A DNA stretch of 64,000 nucleotides from Bacillus cereus group sp. RP43 (lineage in GTDB: Bacteria > Bacillota > Bacilli > Bacillales > Bacillaceae_G). The notes beneath the pieces are model-generated. The model was not told the origin of the DNA, ran no database searches, and saw nothing but the letters and a program-made list of their open reading frames with translations. The DNA is taken from contig NZ_JARVHQ010000001.1 in the NCBI RefSeq assembly GCF_040459645.1, positions 930,001 through 994,000 of the forward strand, given 5' to 3'. Positions 8,232 through 18,548 of this stretch are shown piece after piece. A program made the translations under genes and the position numbers. Positions within the stretch are counted from its first letter, which is position 1; each line of letters opens with the position of its first letter.

Positions 8232-9230
8232 ATGGATAAAAAAGAAAATACGGTCGTATTGTTTCCACAACTATCAGAACGCTATATTGATAAAGGTTTT
8301 TTAGCGTTGAAAGAGCGGGAATTCGAAGATGCATTGCGCTGCTTTGAAATATTACGTCAGTATAATGCAGAAACGGAACAAACAGAATTAGCTTCCGTTA
8401 TTTGTTTGCTAGAATTAAAACGTATGGAAGAAGCGAAAGAAAAATGTGAGCAGTTGCTTGAAACAGGAGCTGTATTATTTGGTGATATTCTTGAAACGTA
8501 TGTAACTATTTTAGTTCAAACAAATGATTATGAAGGTGTCGTCGAAACTGTTGAGGAAGTTTTGCAAACGAAAGATATAATTCCTGAGCAAAGGGAAAAA
8601 TTGGCGCAGCTTGCTTTATTTGCGCAAGGGATGCTGAGTGAAGAAGATATACCGCTAGTGGATTCGAATTTTGAATTGGGAGAATTTACCGATGGTCTTT
8701 TTGGAGAAAACTTTGGTCAAAAGCTAAGAGTGATCCAGAAACTTTCGTTAAAAGACCTGGATCTCGCACTTCCTACTTTAAAGAAATTTTTAATAGACGA
8801 AGATCAGCACCCTTATTTAAAAACTTCTATTTTGTATAAAATGGTAGAAAATCAAATAGAAGAAGAGATTGAAGTAGAGAAGTTTGGAAACACGATAAAG
8901 GTCATTCCAGCATTTGCAGGTCATAATGAGGAGCAATCCGATAAAATTATACATAAATTCTCAAATCGATTAGAGCAAAATTATCCAGATATATTTAGTA
9001 CAATGGTTACATACTGGAAAGAATTACAAATTAGTATTTTCCCATTCCCTCTATTAATGGATAAAGTAGAAATTTGGGCTGCCGTCTTAGAGAGAATTGG
9101 AAGAAAGCGTTTCGGATTGGCTATTGATGAAGAAGAACTTATGACAGCATACAATATTGAGTTTGAGGAATTTCATATTGCCTATCAATGGTTACTGCGC
9201 ATTGAAAGAGAAGGGTATTTGCCCGTATAA
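8232..9230 (+). CDS. ysoA: TPR-repeat protein YsoA
   Basis: The 332-residue soluble protein has tetratricopeptide-like helical pairs in its first half (KGFLALKEREFEDALRCFEIL, ELKRMEEAKEKCEQLLETG, NDYEGVVETVEEVL). A conserved C-terminal helical region ends in EEFHIAYQWLLRIEREGYL. The biochemical function is unknown. Position immediately upstream of tig matches ysoA of B. subtilis. The ATG follows AGAGGCGGACGT. Confidence 0.85.
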   Translation: MDKKENTVVLFPQLSERYIDKGFLALKEREFEDALRCFEILRQYNAETEQTELASVICLLELKRMEEAKEKCEQLLETGAVLFGDILETYVTILVQTNDYEGVVETVEEVLQTKDIIPEQREKLAQLALFAQGMLSEEDIPLVDSNFELGEFTDGLFGENFGQKLRVIQKLSLKDLDLALPTLKKFLIDEDQHPYLKTSILYKMVENQIEEEIEVEKFGNTIKVIPAFAGHNEEQSDKIIHKFSNRLEQNYPDIFSTMVTYWKELQISIFPFPLLMDKVEIWAAVLERIGRKRFGLAIDEEELMTAYNIEFEEFHIAYQWLLRIEREGYLPV

Positions 9231-9254
9231 TTATGAAAAAGAATCGTTCAGTTA

Positions 9255-9282
9255 TTGAAACGAGCACATTCTATGTTATAAT
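9255..9282 (+). promoter_or_regulatory. Sigma-A promoter for tig
   Basis: TTGAAA (9255-9260), 16 bases, then TATAAT (9277-9282). It starts a leader of about 250 bases before the trigger factor gene. Confidence 0.7.
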
Positions 9283-9539
9283 GTAAGGGTTGCAAAAGGC
9301 AGAAATCTGCCTGTTTGTAAGAGAAGAGGAGTATAATTCTCTTACTTAATATGTTTCATATTAGTCTCGAACAAAATATACCGTAGTTGTCTTTTAGACA
9401 ATTAATAGATTGGAACATTGTATCTGAAAGCTTTTGCTAGAGGATTATTTGTACATTTGTTATTTCAAAAAAGAGATAATAAAAATCTTAATCTATAGAG
9501 GTATGTGCATACATTATTATAGTTGGAGGGAAAGAATAA
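9283..9539 (+). other. Structured 5' leader of tig
   Basis: The leader contains a small hairpin GGCAG-AAAT-CTGCC (9298-9311) and a second perfect stem of nine bases, GTAAGAGAA and TTCTCTTAC (9317-9345), without a T-run. No gene is present. It ends with the tig ribosome site TTGGAGGGAAAG. Confidence 0.5.
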
Positions 9540-10817
9540 ATGTCTACAAAATGGGAAAAATTAGAAGGTAACGTTGGCGTTTTAACAATCGAAGTTGATG
9601 CTAAAGAAGTAAATAACTCTATCGACGCTGCATTCAAAAAAGTAGTAAAAACAATTAATGTACCAGGTTTCCGTAAAGGAAAAATGCCTCGTCCATTATT
9701 CGAACAACGCTTTGGTATTGAATCTTTATACCAAGATGCTTTAGATATCATCTTACCAAAAGCATACGGTGAAGCAATCGATGAAGCTGGTATCTTCCCA
9801 GTTGCTCATCCTGAGATTGACATCGAGAAATTCGAAAAAGGCCAAAACTTAATTTTCACTGCAAAAGTTACTGTAAAACCTGAAGTTAAATTAGGTGATT
9901 ACAAAGGTTTAGCAGTAGAAAAAGTTGAAACAACTGTAACTGACGAGGATGTAGAGAACGAAGTAAAAGCTTTACAAGAGCGTCAAGCTGAACTAGTTGT
10001 TAAAGAAGAAGGAACTGTTGCAGATGGTGATACAGCTGTAATCGACTTCGAAGGTTTCGTTGATGGCGAAGCATTCGAAGGCGGAAAAGGCGAAAACTAT
10101 TCTCTTGCAATCGGTTCTGGTACTTTCATCCCAGGTTTCGAAGAGCAAGTAATTGGTCTTAAATCTGGTGATTCTAAAGAAGTTGAAGTATCATTCCCAG
10201 AAGAGTACCATGCTGCTGAATTAGCTGGTAAACCAGCAACATTCAAAGTAACAATTCACGAAATCAAAACAAAAGAACTTCCTGAGTTAAACGACGAGTT
10301 CGCTAAAGATGCTGACGAAGAAGTTGCAACTCTTGATGAATTAAAAACAAAACTTCGTACAAACTTAGAAGAAGGCAAAAAGCACGAAGCTGAGCACAAA
10401 GTACGTGACGAAGTAGTAGAATTAGCTGCTGCTAACGCTGAAATCGACATTCCAGAAGCTATGATCGACACTGAGTTAGATCGTATGGTTCGTGAATTCG
10501 AGCAACGTTTAAGCCAACAAGGTATGAACCTTGAGCTTTACTACCAATTCACAGGTACTGACGCTGACAAATTAAAAGAGCAAATGAAAGAGGATGCACA
10601 AAAACGTGTAAGAATCAATCTTGTTCTTGAAGCTATCATTGAAGCTGAAAACATCGAAGTTACTGAAGAAGAAGTAACTGCAGAAGTTGAAAAAATGGCT
10701 GAAATGTACGGTATGCCAGTAGATGCTATCAAGCAAGCTCTTGGAAGCGTAGACGCTTTATCTGAAGATCTTAAAGTGCGTAAAGCTGTAGACTTCTTAG
10801 TAGACAACGCTGCATAA
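9540..10817 (+). CDS. tig: Trigger factor (ribosome-bound chaperone, PPIase)
   Basis: This 425-residue protein binds nascent chains at the ribosome exit tunnel and isomerises prolyl bonds. The N-terminal ribosome-docking signature [10 protein letters not shown] is near residue 42. The FKBP-type PPIase domain ([34 protein letters not shown]) spans about 160-245. A long charged helical C-terminal chaperone domain follows. Codon usage is strongly biased, as expected for an abundant protein. The start has GGAGGGAAAG upstream. It is followed by a terminator and clpX. Confidence 0.97.
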   Translation: MSTKWEKLEGNVGVLTIEVDAKEVNNSIDAAFKKVVKTINVPGFRKGKMPRPLFEQRFGIESLYQDALDIILPKAYGEAIDEAGIFPVAHPEIDIEKFEKGQNLIFTAKVTVKPEVKLGDYKGLAVEKVETTVTDEDVENEVKALQERQAELVVKEEGTVADGDTAVIDFEGFVDGEAFEGGKGENYSLAIGSGTFIPGFEEQVIGLKSGDSKEVEVSFPEEYHAAELAGKPATFKVTIHEIKTKELPELNDEFAKDADEEVATLDELKTKLRTNLEEGKKHEAEHKVRDEVVELAAANAEIDIPEAMIDTELDRMVREFEQRLSQQGMNLELYYQFTGTDADKLKEQMKEDAQKRVRINLVLEAIIEAENIEVTEEEVTAEVEKMAEMYGMPVDAIKQALGSVDALSEDLKVRKAVDFLVDNAA

Positions 10818-10823
10818 TAAAAT

Positions 10824-10854
10824 AACAAGGCGCGATTTTAATCGTGCCTTGTTT
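10824..10854 (+). terminator. Terminator after tig
   Basis: AACAAGGCGCGATT pairs with AATCGTGCCTTGTT (one wobble) and ends in T's. Confidence 0.8.
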
Positions 10855-11081
10855 TATAAATATAGAAATATATTTATAAAACTTTTCGATGAAGAAGGAA
10901 AAGTTCCTTTGTAAGTCGAATATACATATTTCAAAAGTTTTAAAATTTTTTTATTTGTACATAACTAGTCATATTATTTGTATTTCTCGCCACGTAGTGA
11001 CATAATATGTATTTACATACGATACATTTATCGTGTACATACGAAGGCAAGAGATTAGCACTTTGTAAGGGGTGTGAAAAT

Positions 11082-12341
11082 ATGTTTAAATTTAATGATG
11101 AAAAAGGTCAATTAAAATGTTCTTTCTGTGGTAAAACACAAACGCAAGTTCGAAAGCTAGTTGCTGGTCCAGGTGTTTACATTTGTGACGAGTGTATCGA
11201 GCTTTGTACTGAAATTGTACAAGAGGAGCTTGCGAAGGACGAAGAAGTAGAATTCAAAGATGTACCGAAACCGGTAGAAATTCGTGAAATCTTAGATGAG
11301 TATGTCATCGGACAAGATAACGCGAAAAAAGCACTAGCGGTAGCGGTATATAACCATTACAAACGCATTAATTCTAACAGCAAAATTGATGATGTAGAAT
11401 TGGCGAAGAGTAATATTTCACTTATTGGGCCAACTGGTAGTGGTAAAACATTATTGGCACAAACATTAGCGCGTATTTTAAATGTTCCATTTGCGATCGC
11501 GGACGCAACATCTTTAACAGAAGCTGGATATGTAGGGGAAGATGTAGAAAACATCTTACTAAAATTAATCCAAGCAGCTGATTATGATGTAGAGAAAGCG
11601 GAAAAAGGAATCATTTATATTGATGAGATTGATAAAGTGGCACGTAAGTCCGAAAATCCATCAATTACACGTGATGTATCTGGTGAAGGCGTACAGCAGG
11701 CACTTCTGAAAATTTTAGAAGGTACTGTAGCAAGCGTTCCACCTCAAGGTGGTCGTAAGCACCCGCATCAAGAGTTTATTCAAATTGATACAACGAACAT
11801 CCTATTCATTTGTGGTGGAGCGTTTGATGGCATCGAGCCTATTATTAAACGTCGCCTTGGTGAGAAAGTAATTGGATTTGGTGCTGAGAAGAAAAATGCT
11901 GATGTAAATGAGAAGCATGTTTTATCTCACGTTTTACCAGAAGATCTTTTAAGATTCGGTTTAATTCCGGAGTTTATCGGTCGTCTTCCAGTTATTGCGA
12001 ACCTGGAGCCGCTTGATGAAGATGCTCTTGTAGATATTTTAACTAAACCGAAAAATGCACTTGTTAAGCAATTCCAAAAACTATTGGAGCTTGACGATGT
12101 TGAGTTAGAGTTTGAAGAAGGTGCACTAGTTGAGATTGCGAAAAAAGCAATTGAACGTAAAACAGGTGCTCGTGGACTTCGTTCTATTATTGAAGGCTTG
12201 ATGCTTGATGTAATGTTCGAACTGCCATCTCGCAAAGATATCGAGAAGTGTATTCTTACGAAAGAAACAGTAGCTGATAATGAACCGCCGAAATTGGTGT
12301 TACAAGACGGTACTGTACTTGATACAAAAACATCTGCATAA
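11082..12341 (+). CDS. clpX: ClpX, ATPase subunit of ClpXP protease
   Basis: This AAA+ unfoldase feeds substrates to ClpP. The N-terminal zinc-binding domain has four cysteines (CSFCGKT and ICDECIELC). The AAA+ core has Walker A GPTGSGKT, pore loop GYVGEDVE, Walker B IIYIDEID, and the ClpP-contact IGF loop (VIGFGAEKK). The ATG at 11082 after AAGGGGTGTG gives 419 residues, the normal length; the longer open frame upstream lacks the family start. It sits between tig and lonB as in B. subtilis. It ends in a hairpin terminator. Confidence 0.97.
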   Translation: MFKFNDEKGQLKCSFCGKTQTQVRKLVAGPGVYICDECIELCTEIVQEELAKDEEVEFKDVPKPVEIREILDEYVIGQDNAKKALAVAVYNHYKRINSNSKIDDVELAKSNISLIGPTGSGKTLLAQTLARILNVPFAIADATSLTEAGYVGEDVENILLKLIQAADYDVEKAEKGIIYIDEIDKVARKSENPSITRDVSGEGVQQALLKILEGTVASVPPQGGRKHPHQEFIQIDTTNILFICGGAFDGIEPIIKRRLGEKVIGFGAEKKNADVNEKHVLSHVLPEDLLRFGLIPEFIGRLPVIANLEPLDEDALVDILTKPKNALVKQFQKLLELDDVELEFEEGALVEIAKKAIERKTGARGLRSIIEGLMLDVMFELPSRKDIEKCILTKETVADNEPPKLVLQDGTVLDTKTSA

Positions 12342-12351
12342 TGCGAAGAAG

Positions 12352-12381
12352 AAACAGCAATTTTTATAATTGCTGTTTTTC
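12352..12381 (+). terminator. Terminator after clpX
   Basis: AACAGCAATT, TTTAT and AATTGCTGTT form the hairpin, followed by TTTC. Confidence 0.8.
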
Positions 12382-12447
12382 TTTATGTTTAGCACTATTC
12401 CTCCCAGGAAATACTAAAAGGTAAAACATAGCGGGAGGAAATGAATT

Positions 12448-14118
12448 ATGAGCTGGACAAATATATTTTTACTTGTTCAACTTGTTTTTGGCGTAATTGT
12501 CGGATTGTATTTTTGGCACTTACTTCGAAATCAGCGAACACAAAAAGTTTCAATTGATCGAGAATCGAAAAAAGAATTAGAGCAGCTTCGTAAAATGCGT
12601 GAGGTTTCTTTAACAGAGCCACTTGCGGAAAAGGTACGTCCTACATCCTTTATAGACATTGTAGGGCAAGAAGACGGGATTAAGTCGTTAAAAGCGGCTC
12701 TTTGTGGTCCTAATCCGCAACATGTGATCATATACGGTCCGCCAGGTGTCGGAAAGACAGCGGCAGCACGCCTTGTATTAGAAGAAGCGAAACGAAATCC
12801 GAAATCTCCATTTCGTACAAATGCAACATTTATCGAACTTGATGCAACGACAGCTAGGTTTGATGAGCGTGGTATTGCGGATCCATTAATTGGTTCAGTG
12901 CATGACCCGATTTATCAAGGAGCAGGTGCAATGGGGCAAGCGGGTATCCCGCAACCGAAAAAAGGGGCTGTAACAGATGCGCATGGTGGTATTTTGTTCA
13001 TTGATGAGATTGGTGAATTACATCCAATTCAAATGAATAAAATGCTAAAGGTGTTAGAAGATCGGAAAGTATTTTTGGAAAGTGCGTACTATAGTGAAGA
13101 AAATTCGATGATTCCAACGTATATACATGATATTTTTCAAAAAGGTTTACCTGCAGATTTTCGCTTAGTTGGTGCAACGACACGTTCACCAGAGGAAATT
13201 CCTCCTGCAATTAGGTCGCGTTGTTTAGAAGTGTTCTTCCGTGAGTTAGACACAGAAGAAATTCAAAAAGTAGCGAAAAATGCAGCTGACAAAGTGGAAA
13301 TGCAAGTAGGTGAGAACGGTATCGAAATGATTGGAATGTATGCAAGAAATGGACGAGAAGCAATTAATCTCGTGCAAATTTCTGCTGGCATGGCGATAAA
13401 TGAAGAACGACCTTTCATTAAAGATGAAGATATTGAGTGGGTTGTTCATTCTAGTCAGCTTACACCAAAGTACGAAAAACGTATTTATCCAATTCCAAGA
13501 ATCGGTCTTGTGAACGGGCTTGCTGTATATGGGCCGAATACAGGTGCGTTATTAGAAATTGAGGTAACAGCTATTCCGGCGAAAGATAAAGGGTCAGTAA
13601 ATGTCACTGGAATTGTAGAAGAGGAAAGTATTGGTAGCCAAACGAAATCGATTCGTCGAAAAAGTATGGCGAAAGGTTCTGTTGATAATGTGTTAACAGT
13701 ACTTCGTTCTCTAGATGTGTTGCCAGAAGGGTATGATATACATATTAATTTTCCTGGTGGTATCCCGATTGATGGTCCTTCAGCAGGTATTGCTATGGCA
13801 ACAGGTGTCTATTCAGCAGTGCATCGTACGTATGTGAATAATGAAGTAGCGATGACAGGTGAGATAAGTATCCACGGAGAAGTGAAGCCTATTGGTGGTG
13901 TGTACGCAAAAATAAAAGCTGCGAAAAAAGCGGGAGCTAAGAAAGTCATCATTCCGGCTGAAAACATGCAACCATTTCTGTATACAATAAAGGGAATTGA
14001 GATCATCCCTGTTCGCAAATTAAAAGAAGTATTTGAATTAACATTTGTGCAGGAAAATATGCATCGTGAGCTTGATGCACATACTGCTTTGGATGAAACA
14101 GATGCGCAATCAATGTGA
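12448..14118 (+). CDS. lonB: LonB, membrane-anchored sporulation Lon protease
   Basis: This 556-residue ATP-dependent serine protease of the forespore (sigma-F regulon in B. subtilis) starts with one membrane helix (IFLLVQLVFGVIVGLYF). Lon's long N-terminal substrate domain is absent. Walker A is YGPPGVGKT near residue 96 and Walker B is ILFIDEIG. The C-terminal Lon protease domain shows the catalytic serine in DGPSAGIAMATG and the lysine in the GEVKPIGGVYAKI / AAKKAGAKK region. It starts ATG with GCGGGAGGAAATG upstream. It lies directly before lonA, as in other Bacilli. Confidence 0.95.
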   Translation: MSWTNIFLLVQLVFGVIVGLYFWHLLRNQRTQKVSIDRESKKELEQLRKMREVSLTEPLAEKVRPTSFIDIVGQEDGIKSLKAALCGPNPQHVIIYGPPGVGKTAAARLVLEEAKRNPKSPFRTNATFIELDATTARFDERGIADPLIGSVHDPIYQGAGAMGQAGIPQPKKGAVTDAHGGILFIDEIGELHPIQMNKMLKVLEDRKVFLESAYYSEENSMIPTYIHDIFQKGLPADFRLVGATTRSPEEIPPAIRSRCLEVFFRELDTEEIQKVAKNAADKVEMQVGENGIEMIGMYARNGREAINLVQISAGMAINEERPFIKDEDIEWVVHSSQLTPKYEKRIYPIPRIGLVNGLAVYGPNTGALLEIEVTAIPAKDKGSVNVTGIVEEESIGSQTKSIRRKSMAKGSVDNVLTVLRSLDVLPEGYDIHINFPGGIPIDGPSAGIAMATGVYSAVHRTYVNNEVAMTGEISIHGEVKPIGGVYAKIKAAKKAGAKKVIIPAENMQPFLYTIKGIEIIPVRKLKEVFELTFVQENMHRELDAHTALDETDAQSM

Positions 14119-14143
14119 GAATATACAATAATAAAAATTTGCC

Positions 14144-14186
14144 AGACTTCGTTTAAGTTTGTATGCTTAAGCGGAGTCTTTTTTCT
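14144..14186 (+). terminator. Terminator between lonB and lonA
   Basis: AGACTTCGTTTAAG pairs with CTTAAGCGGAGTCT (two wobbles), followed by TTTTTTC. Confidence 0.75.
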
Positions 14187-14303
14187 TTTCGTGAGGCACA
14201 AAAAAACAGGGGATTTACAATTGCGAAGAATCTCTGCAATTGCATCTAGATGTATTGTAATATAAAATAGTTGAACAGGAGTTTAATTTATTATGGAGGT
14301 GCT

Positions 14304-16634
14304 ATGTCTAGTATGAATACGAATGAAAGAATTGTGCCCCTCCTACCATTAAGAGGCATTCTCGTATATCCAACGATGGTTCTGCATCTTGATGTAGGAC
14401 GTGATAAATCGATACAAGCACTAGAGCAGGCGGCAATGGATGAAAATATCATCTTTTTAGCAATGCAAAAAGAAATGAATATCGACGATCCGAAAGAAGA
14501 TGACATATATAGTGTAGGTACAGTGGCGAAAGTGAAGCAAATGTTAAAATTGCCGAACGGTACGCTTCGTGTCCTTGTAGAAGGTTTACATAGAGCAGAA
14601 GTAGTAGAGTTTATCGAAGAAGAAAATCTGGTACAAGTTTCTATTAGAACAGTAACTGAAGAAGTAGAAGATGATTTAGAAGAGAAGGCTCTTATGCGTA
14701 CGTTACTGGAGCATTTCGAACAATATATTAAAGTTTCGAAAAAAGTTTCAAATGAAACATTTGCAACGGTAGCTGATGTAGAAGAACCCGGAAGACTAGC
14801 TGATTTAATTGCTTCTCACTTACCGATTAAAACGAAGCAGAAACAAGAGATTTTAGAGATTGTATCTGTGAAAGAACGACTACATACACTTATTTCAATT
14901 ATTCAAGATGAACAAGAGTTACTTAGCCTAGAAAAGAAAATTGGACAAAAAGTGAAACGTTCAATGGAGCGCACGCAAAAAGAATATTTCTTACGTGAGC
15001 AAATGAAGGCGATTCAAACTGAACTTGGTGATAAAGAAGGCAAGAGCGGGGAAGTTGAAGAACTTCGTGAGAAAATTGAACAGTCGGGAATGCCTGAAGA
15101 AACAATGCAGGCTGCACTGAAAGAATTAGATCGTTATGAAAAGTTACCTGTAAGTTCTGCTGAGAGTGGTGTAATTCGTAATTATATTGATTGGTTATTA
15201 GCTCTCCCATGGACAACGGCAACAGAGGATATGATTGACCTTGCTCATTCGGAAGAAATTTTAAATAAAGATCATTACGGTCTTGAAAAAGTGAAAGAGC
15301 GAGTACTTGAATATTTAGCTGTACAGAAGTTAACGAATTCATTAAAAGGACCAATTCTTTGTCTAGTAGGACCTCCTGGGGTTGGGAAAACTTCGTTAGC
15401 ACGTTCTATTGCAACATCGTTAAATCGTAATTTTGTACGTGTTTCTCTTGGTGGTGTGCGTGATGAATCTGAAATTCGTGGTCACCGTCGTACATATGTA
15501 GGAGCGATGCCAGGACGTATTATTCAAGGTATGAAAAAGGCGAAAACAGTTAATCCAGTCTTCTTATTAGATGAGATTGATAAAATGTCTAACGATTTCA
15601 GGGGAGATCCATCAGCGGCGTTACTTGAAGTATTAGATCCAGAACAAAACCATAACTTCAGTGATCATTACATTGAAGAGCCATATGATTTATCGAAAGT
15701 TATGTTCGTTGCAACTGCTAATACACTTGCAAGTGTTCCGGGCCCATTGCTTGACCGTATGGAAATCATCTCGATTGCTGGCTATACAGAACTTGAAAAG
15801 GTGCACATTGCTCGTGAGCATTTATTGCCGAAACAATTAAAAGAGCACGGCTTGCGAAAAGGTAATTTGCAAGTACGTGATGAAGCACTTCTTGAAATTA
15901 TTCGTTATTATACACGCGAGGCTGGTGTTCGTACGTTAGAGCGTCAAATTGCAAAAGTTTGCCGTAAAGCAGCAAAAATTATCGTTACAGCAGAACGCAA
16001 GCGCATTGTTGTAACAGAGAAAAATATTGTTGATTTACTTGGTAAGCATATATTCCGTTATGGTCAAGCTGAAAAAACAGACCAAGTTGGTATGGCAACA
16101 GGTTTAGCTTACACAGCAGCGGGCGGCGATACACTTGCAATTGAAGTGTCTGTAGCGCCAGGAAAAGGGAAATTAATTTTAACAGGGAAACTTGGGGATG
16201 TTATGAAAGAATCCGCACAAGCCGCGTTTAGCTATATTCGTTCTCGTGCAGAAGAACTTCATATTGATCCGGATTTCCATGAGAAAAACGATATTCATAT
16301 TCATGTTCCAGAAGGAGCAGTTCCAAAAGATGGACCGTCAGCAGGTATTACGATGGCAACGGCACTTATTTCTGCACTAACAGGTATTCCTGTAAGTAAA
16401 GAAGTTGGTATGACAGGTGAAATTACACTTCGTGGTCGTGTATTACCAATTGGTGGTTTGAAAGAAAAAACATTAAGTGCTCACCGCGCGGGATTAACAA
16501 AAATTATTTTACCGGCGGAAAATGAGAAAGATTTAGATGATATTCCAGAGAGCGTAAAAGAAAACCTTACGTTTGTGCTTGCATCTCATTTAGACGAAGT
16601 ATTGGAGCACGCATTAGTAGGAGTGAAACAATGA
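14304..16634 (+). CDS. lonA: LonA ATP-dependent protease
   Basis: This 776-residue soluble Lon protease degrades damaged and regulatory proteins. The N-terminal domain starts [14 protein letters not shown] central coiled region follows, then AAA+ with [13 protein letters not shown] (about residue 355) and FLLDEIDKM. The protease domain has the catalytic serine in [13 protein letters not shown] and the lysine in [14 protein letters not shown]. The ATG at 14304 has TATGGAGGTGC immediately upstream, deciding against the longer frame from 14271. Its stop overlaps the ysxC start (ATGA), so the two are translationally coupled. Confidence 0.97.
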   Translation: MSSMNTNERIVPLLPLRGILVYPTMVLHLDVGRDKSIQALEQAAMDENIIFLAMQKEMNIDDPKEDDIYSVGTVAKVKQMLKLPNGTLRVLVEGLHRAEVVEFIEEENLVQVSIRTVTEEVEDDLEEKALMRTLLEHFEQYIKVSKKVSNETFATVADVEEPGRLADLIASHLPIKTKQKQEILEIVSVKERLHTLISIIQDEQELLSLEKKIGQKVKRSMERTQKEYFLREQMKAIQTELGDKEGKSGEVEELREKIEQSGMPEETMQAALKELDRYEKLPVSSAESGVIRNYIDWLLALPWTTATEDMIDLAHSEEILNKDHYGLEKVKERVLEYLAVQKLTNSLKGPILCLVGPPGVGKTSLARSIATSLNRNFVRVSLGGVRDESEIRGHRRTYVGAMPGRIIQGMKKAKTVNPVFLLDEIDKMSNDFRGDPSAALLEVLDPEQNHNFSDHYIEEPYDLSKVMFVATANTLASVPGPLLDRMEIISIAGYTELEKVHIAREHLLPKQLKEHGLRKGNLQVRDEALLEIIRYYTREAGVRTLERQIAKVCRKAAKIIVTAERKRIVVTEKNIVDLLGKHIFRYGQAEKTDQVGMATGLAYTAAGGDTLAIEVSVAPGKGKLILTGKLGDVMKESAQAAFSYIRSRAEELHIDPDFHEKNDIHIHVPEGAVPKDGPSAGITMATALISALTGIPVSKEVGMTGEITLRGRVLPIGGLKEKTLSAHRAGLTKIILPAENEKDLDDIPESVKENLTFVLASHLDEVLEHALVGVKQ

Positions 16635-17227
16635 AAGTAACAAAAGCAGATATTGTAATTAGTGCCGTTAAACCGGAACAATATCCAGACAGTGATTTAC
16701 CAGAAATTGCCTTAGCAGGTCGTTCTAATGTCGGGAAGTCTTCCTTTATTAATAAAATTTTAAATCGTAAAAAGTTAGTACGTATTTCTTCTAAACCAGG
16801 AAAAACGCAAACACTGAACTTTTTCTTAATCAATGAAATGATGCATTTTGTTGACGTTCCAGGTTATGGATATGCGAAAGTATCTAAAACAGAGCGCGCG
16901 GCATGGGGCAAAATGATTGAGACTTACTTTACAACACGTACGCAATTAGACGCAGCTGTATTAGTAGTTGATTTACGTCATCAACCAACAAAAGATGACA
17001 TTATGATGTATGATTTCTTAAAGCATTATGAAATCCCAACAATTATTATTGCAACGAAAGCCGATAAAATTCCGAAAGGGAAATGGCAAAAGCATTTAAA
17101 AGTTGTAAAAGAAACGCTTGCTGTTGAAATTGGCGATGAAATCGTTCTATTCTCTTCTGAAACAGGACTTGGAAAAGAAGAAGCATGGAAAGCAATTCAT
17201 AAAATGACAAAAACAAAAAACGCGTGA
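16631..17227 (+). CDS. ysxC: EngB/YsxC ribosome-assembly GTPase
   Basis: This essential 198-residue GTPase is involved in 50S subunit maturation. G motifs are clear: G1 [11 protein letters not shown]3 [10 protein letters not shown]4 TKADK and G5 SSETG. It overlaps lonA by four bases. Its final codons (AAC GCG TGA) form the left arm of the terminator that separates it from the convergent ohr gene. Confidence 0.96.
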   Translation: MKVTKADIVISAVKPEQYPDSDLPEIALAGRSNVGKSSFINKILNRKKLVRISSKPGKTQTLNFFLINEMMHFVDVPGYGYAKVSKTERAAWGKMIETYFTTRTQLDAAVLVVDLRHQPTKDDIMMYDFLKHYEIPTIIIATKADKIPKGKWQKHLKVVKETLAVEIGDEIVLFSSETGLGKEEAWKAIHKMTKTKNA

Positions 17228-17248
17228 CGAATGTCGCGCGTTTTTTTA
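17219..17248 (+). terminator. Terminator after ysxC, overlapping its stop codon
   Basis: AACGCGTGAC pairs with GTCGCGCGTT (one wobble) around GAAT, followed by seven T's. It faces the ohr/ohrR operon from the other strand. Confidence 0.8.
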
Positions 17249-17260
17249 TTTACTAAACTT

Positions 17261-17677
17261 TTAGCGTACGTTTAATGTAACTTCAATATTTCCTCTTGTT
17301 GCTTTAGAGTAAGGGCATACACCGTGAGCGGCTTCTACAAGTTCTTGTGCTTCGGCATGAGAAACACCAGCAACATGTACGTCAAGTACAGCAGATAGTC
17401 CGAAACCACCATCTGTATCTTTACCGATAGAAACGTGTGCAGTCACTTCTGTACTTTCCACCTTCATACGTTTTGTACGAATTACAAGTTGCAATGCGCT
17501 ATCAAAGCAAGCTGCATAACCAGCTGCAAATAATTGTTCTGGATTTGTTGCCTCTCCACCTGCACCGCCTAGTGCTTTTGGCATTTTTACATCAAGATTT
17601 AATATGCCATCATCTGAAACTACCTTACCGTTTCTTCCACCTGTTGCTGTTACTGAAGCAGTATATAATTTATCCAT
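17261..17677 (-). CDS. ohrA: Organic hydroperoxide reductase (Ohr/OsmC family)
   Basis: This 138-residue thiol peroxidase reduces organic hydroperoxides in the cytoplasm. The two redox cysteines of the family are present (AAGYAACFDSAL and AAHGVCPYSKATRGN), as is the N-terminal LYTASVTATGGRNG signature. It is downstream of ohrR, two bases apart, on the same strand. The family is induced when OhrR is oxidised. Length and ends are normal; AAGGGG precedes the ATG. Confidence 0.95.
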   Translation of the reverse strand: MDKLYTASVTATGGRNGKVVSDDGILNLDVKMPKALGGAGGEATNPEQLFAAGYAACFDSALQLVIRTKRMKVESTEVTAHVSIGKDTDGGFGLSAVLDVHVAGVSHAEAQELVEAAHGVCPYSKATRGNIEVTLNVR

Positions 17678-17679
17678 GT

Positions 17680-18132
17680 TTATTCCCCTTTTCTATCATT
17701 AATTGTTTTCATCGTTTCAATTAGTTTATTTAATTGGATTAGTAAAGAACGATATTCTTGCTCTGTAATTCCTAAGTTGGTAGCCATTGTTTTTGGTAAT
17801 GAACAAGCTTTTTCTTTTAAATCTTTACCTTGTTCCGTTAATTCAATACAAACTTTTCGCTCGTCTTCTTTTGAACGAATGCGTTTTACAAGGTTTAATG
17901 ATTCCATTCGTTTTAACATAGGTGTTAACGTACCAGAATCTAAAAATAGACGTTCTCCAATTTCTTTTACTGTTAGTCTGTCTTGTTCCCACAGTACGAG
18001 TAAAGTAATGTACTGGGGATACGTAATGCCCATTTCCTCTAAATAAGGTCGGTAAAAACGGGTAACCTCTCTAGAACAAGCATAAATAGAAAAACAAAGT
18101 TGGTTATCTAGATGCAAAGAATCTTCTGTCAT
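17680..18132 (-). CDS. ohrR: OhrR, MarR-family peroxide-sensing repressor
   Basis: This 150-residue winged-helix repressor has the peroxide-sensing cysteine near the N-terminus (NQLCFSIYACSRE; Cys13 here, equivalent to Cys15 of B. subtilis OhrR). The DNA-recognition helix follows in FLDSGTLTPMLKRME and the wing in RSKEDERKVCIEL. The start at 18132 was chosen because AAGGAGTTATTC precedes it; a longer open frame to 18162 lacks a ribosome site. ohrR and ohrA are co-oriented and nearly abutting. B. subtilis has ohrA-ohrR-ohrB in a different arrangement, with ohrR between two ohr genes. Confidence 0.93.
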   Translation of the reverse strand: MTEDSLHLDNQLCFSIYACSREVTRFYRPYLEEMGITYPQYITLLVLWEQDRLTVKEIGERLFLDSGTLTPMLKRMESLNLVKRIRSKEDERKVCIELTEQGKDLKEKACSLPKTMATNLGITEQEYRSLLIQLNKLIETMKTINDRKGE

Positions 18133-18160
18133 GAATAACTCCTTTCTTTTTAAGTTGTGC

Positions 18161-18175
18161 ACAATTTAATTTTGT
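18161..18175 (-). promoter_or_regulatory. Candidate OhrR operator
   Basis: ACAATTTAATTTTGT is an AT-rich dyad with perfect ACAA/TTGT ends, close to the known OhrR box (ACAATTAAATTGT-type). It lies 28 bases upstream of the ohrR start, where autoregulation of the ohrR-ohrA operon would be expected. Confidence 0.6.
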
Positions 18176-18374
18176 AAAATCAATATAACGAAAAATAAAG
18201 ACAATGTCAAATGCATTGCATTGAGAAAGTGAGTACTATATTTTGGAACAATCATACATATTTTCCTTCATGATGAAAGAAGATAGAAAAGATGATGTTA
18301 TAATTAATATGGAATAGTTTCCATCACTTGATTATGAGGACTTTTTTTGGTAACGTACAAATAGAGTTATTATT

Positions 18375-18389
18375 TTATAATCATTATAA
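18375..18389 (+). promoter_or_regulatory. PerR box upstream of hemA
   Basis: TTATAATCATTATAA matches the Per box consensus TTATAATNATTATAA at every position. It lies 160 bases before the hemA start in an otherwise gene-free region (18133-18548). In B. subtilis the hemAXCDBL operon is PerR-repressed, so a metal- and peroxide-responsive repressor site is expected here. A smaller dyad ATGGAA-TAGT-TTCCAT is at 18309-18324. The exact promoter elements are not clear to me. Confidence 0.85.
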
Positions 18390-18548
18390 AGTAGAAAATT
18401 CTTTGTTAAACTTACTGAAGCTCCTTTATTACATATGGAGAATAAATAAAAAATAATCAGTTGTTCACACGATTGTCAGATTCATAAGAGGAAAGTTGTA
18501 TTATGATAGTAGATAAAGTGATAAAACGGGTGAAGGGGGACATGCTGC

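Noticed and set aside
9317..9345. Terminator in the tig leader
   Set aside because: The stem is perfect but no T-run follows, and tig needs read-through; treated as a leader hairpin.
11007..11081. N-terminal extension of ClpX
   Set aside because: The upstream codons do not resemble ClpX, and AAGGGGTGTG lies just before the ATG at 11082, which gives the normal protein.
10824..11081. CIRCE or CtsR-type operators upstream of clpX, lonB or lonA
   Set aside because: I looked for TTAGCACTC-type and tandem heptad motifs and found no convincing match.
18542..18548. ATG start for hemA at 18542
   Set aside because: It is out of frame with the HemA product; the GTG at 18549 has correct frame and spacing to AAGGGGGA.
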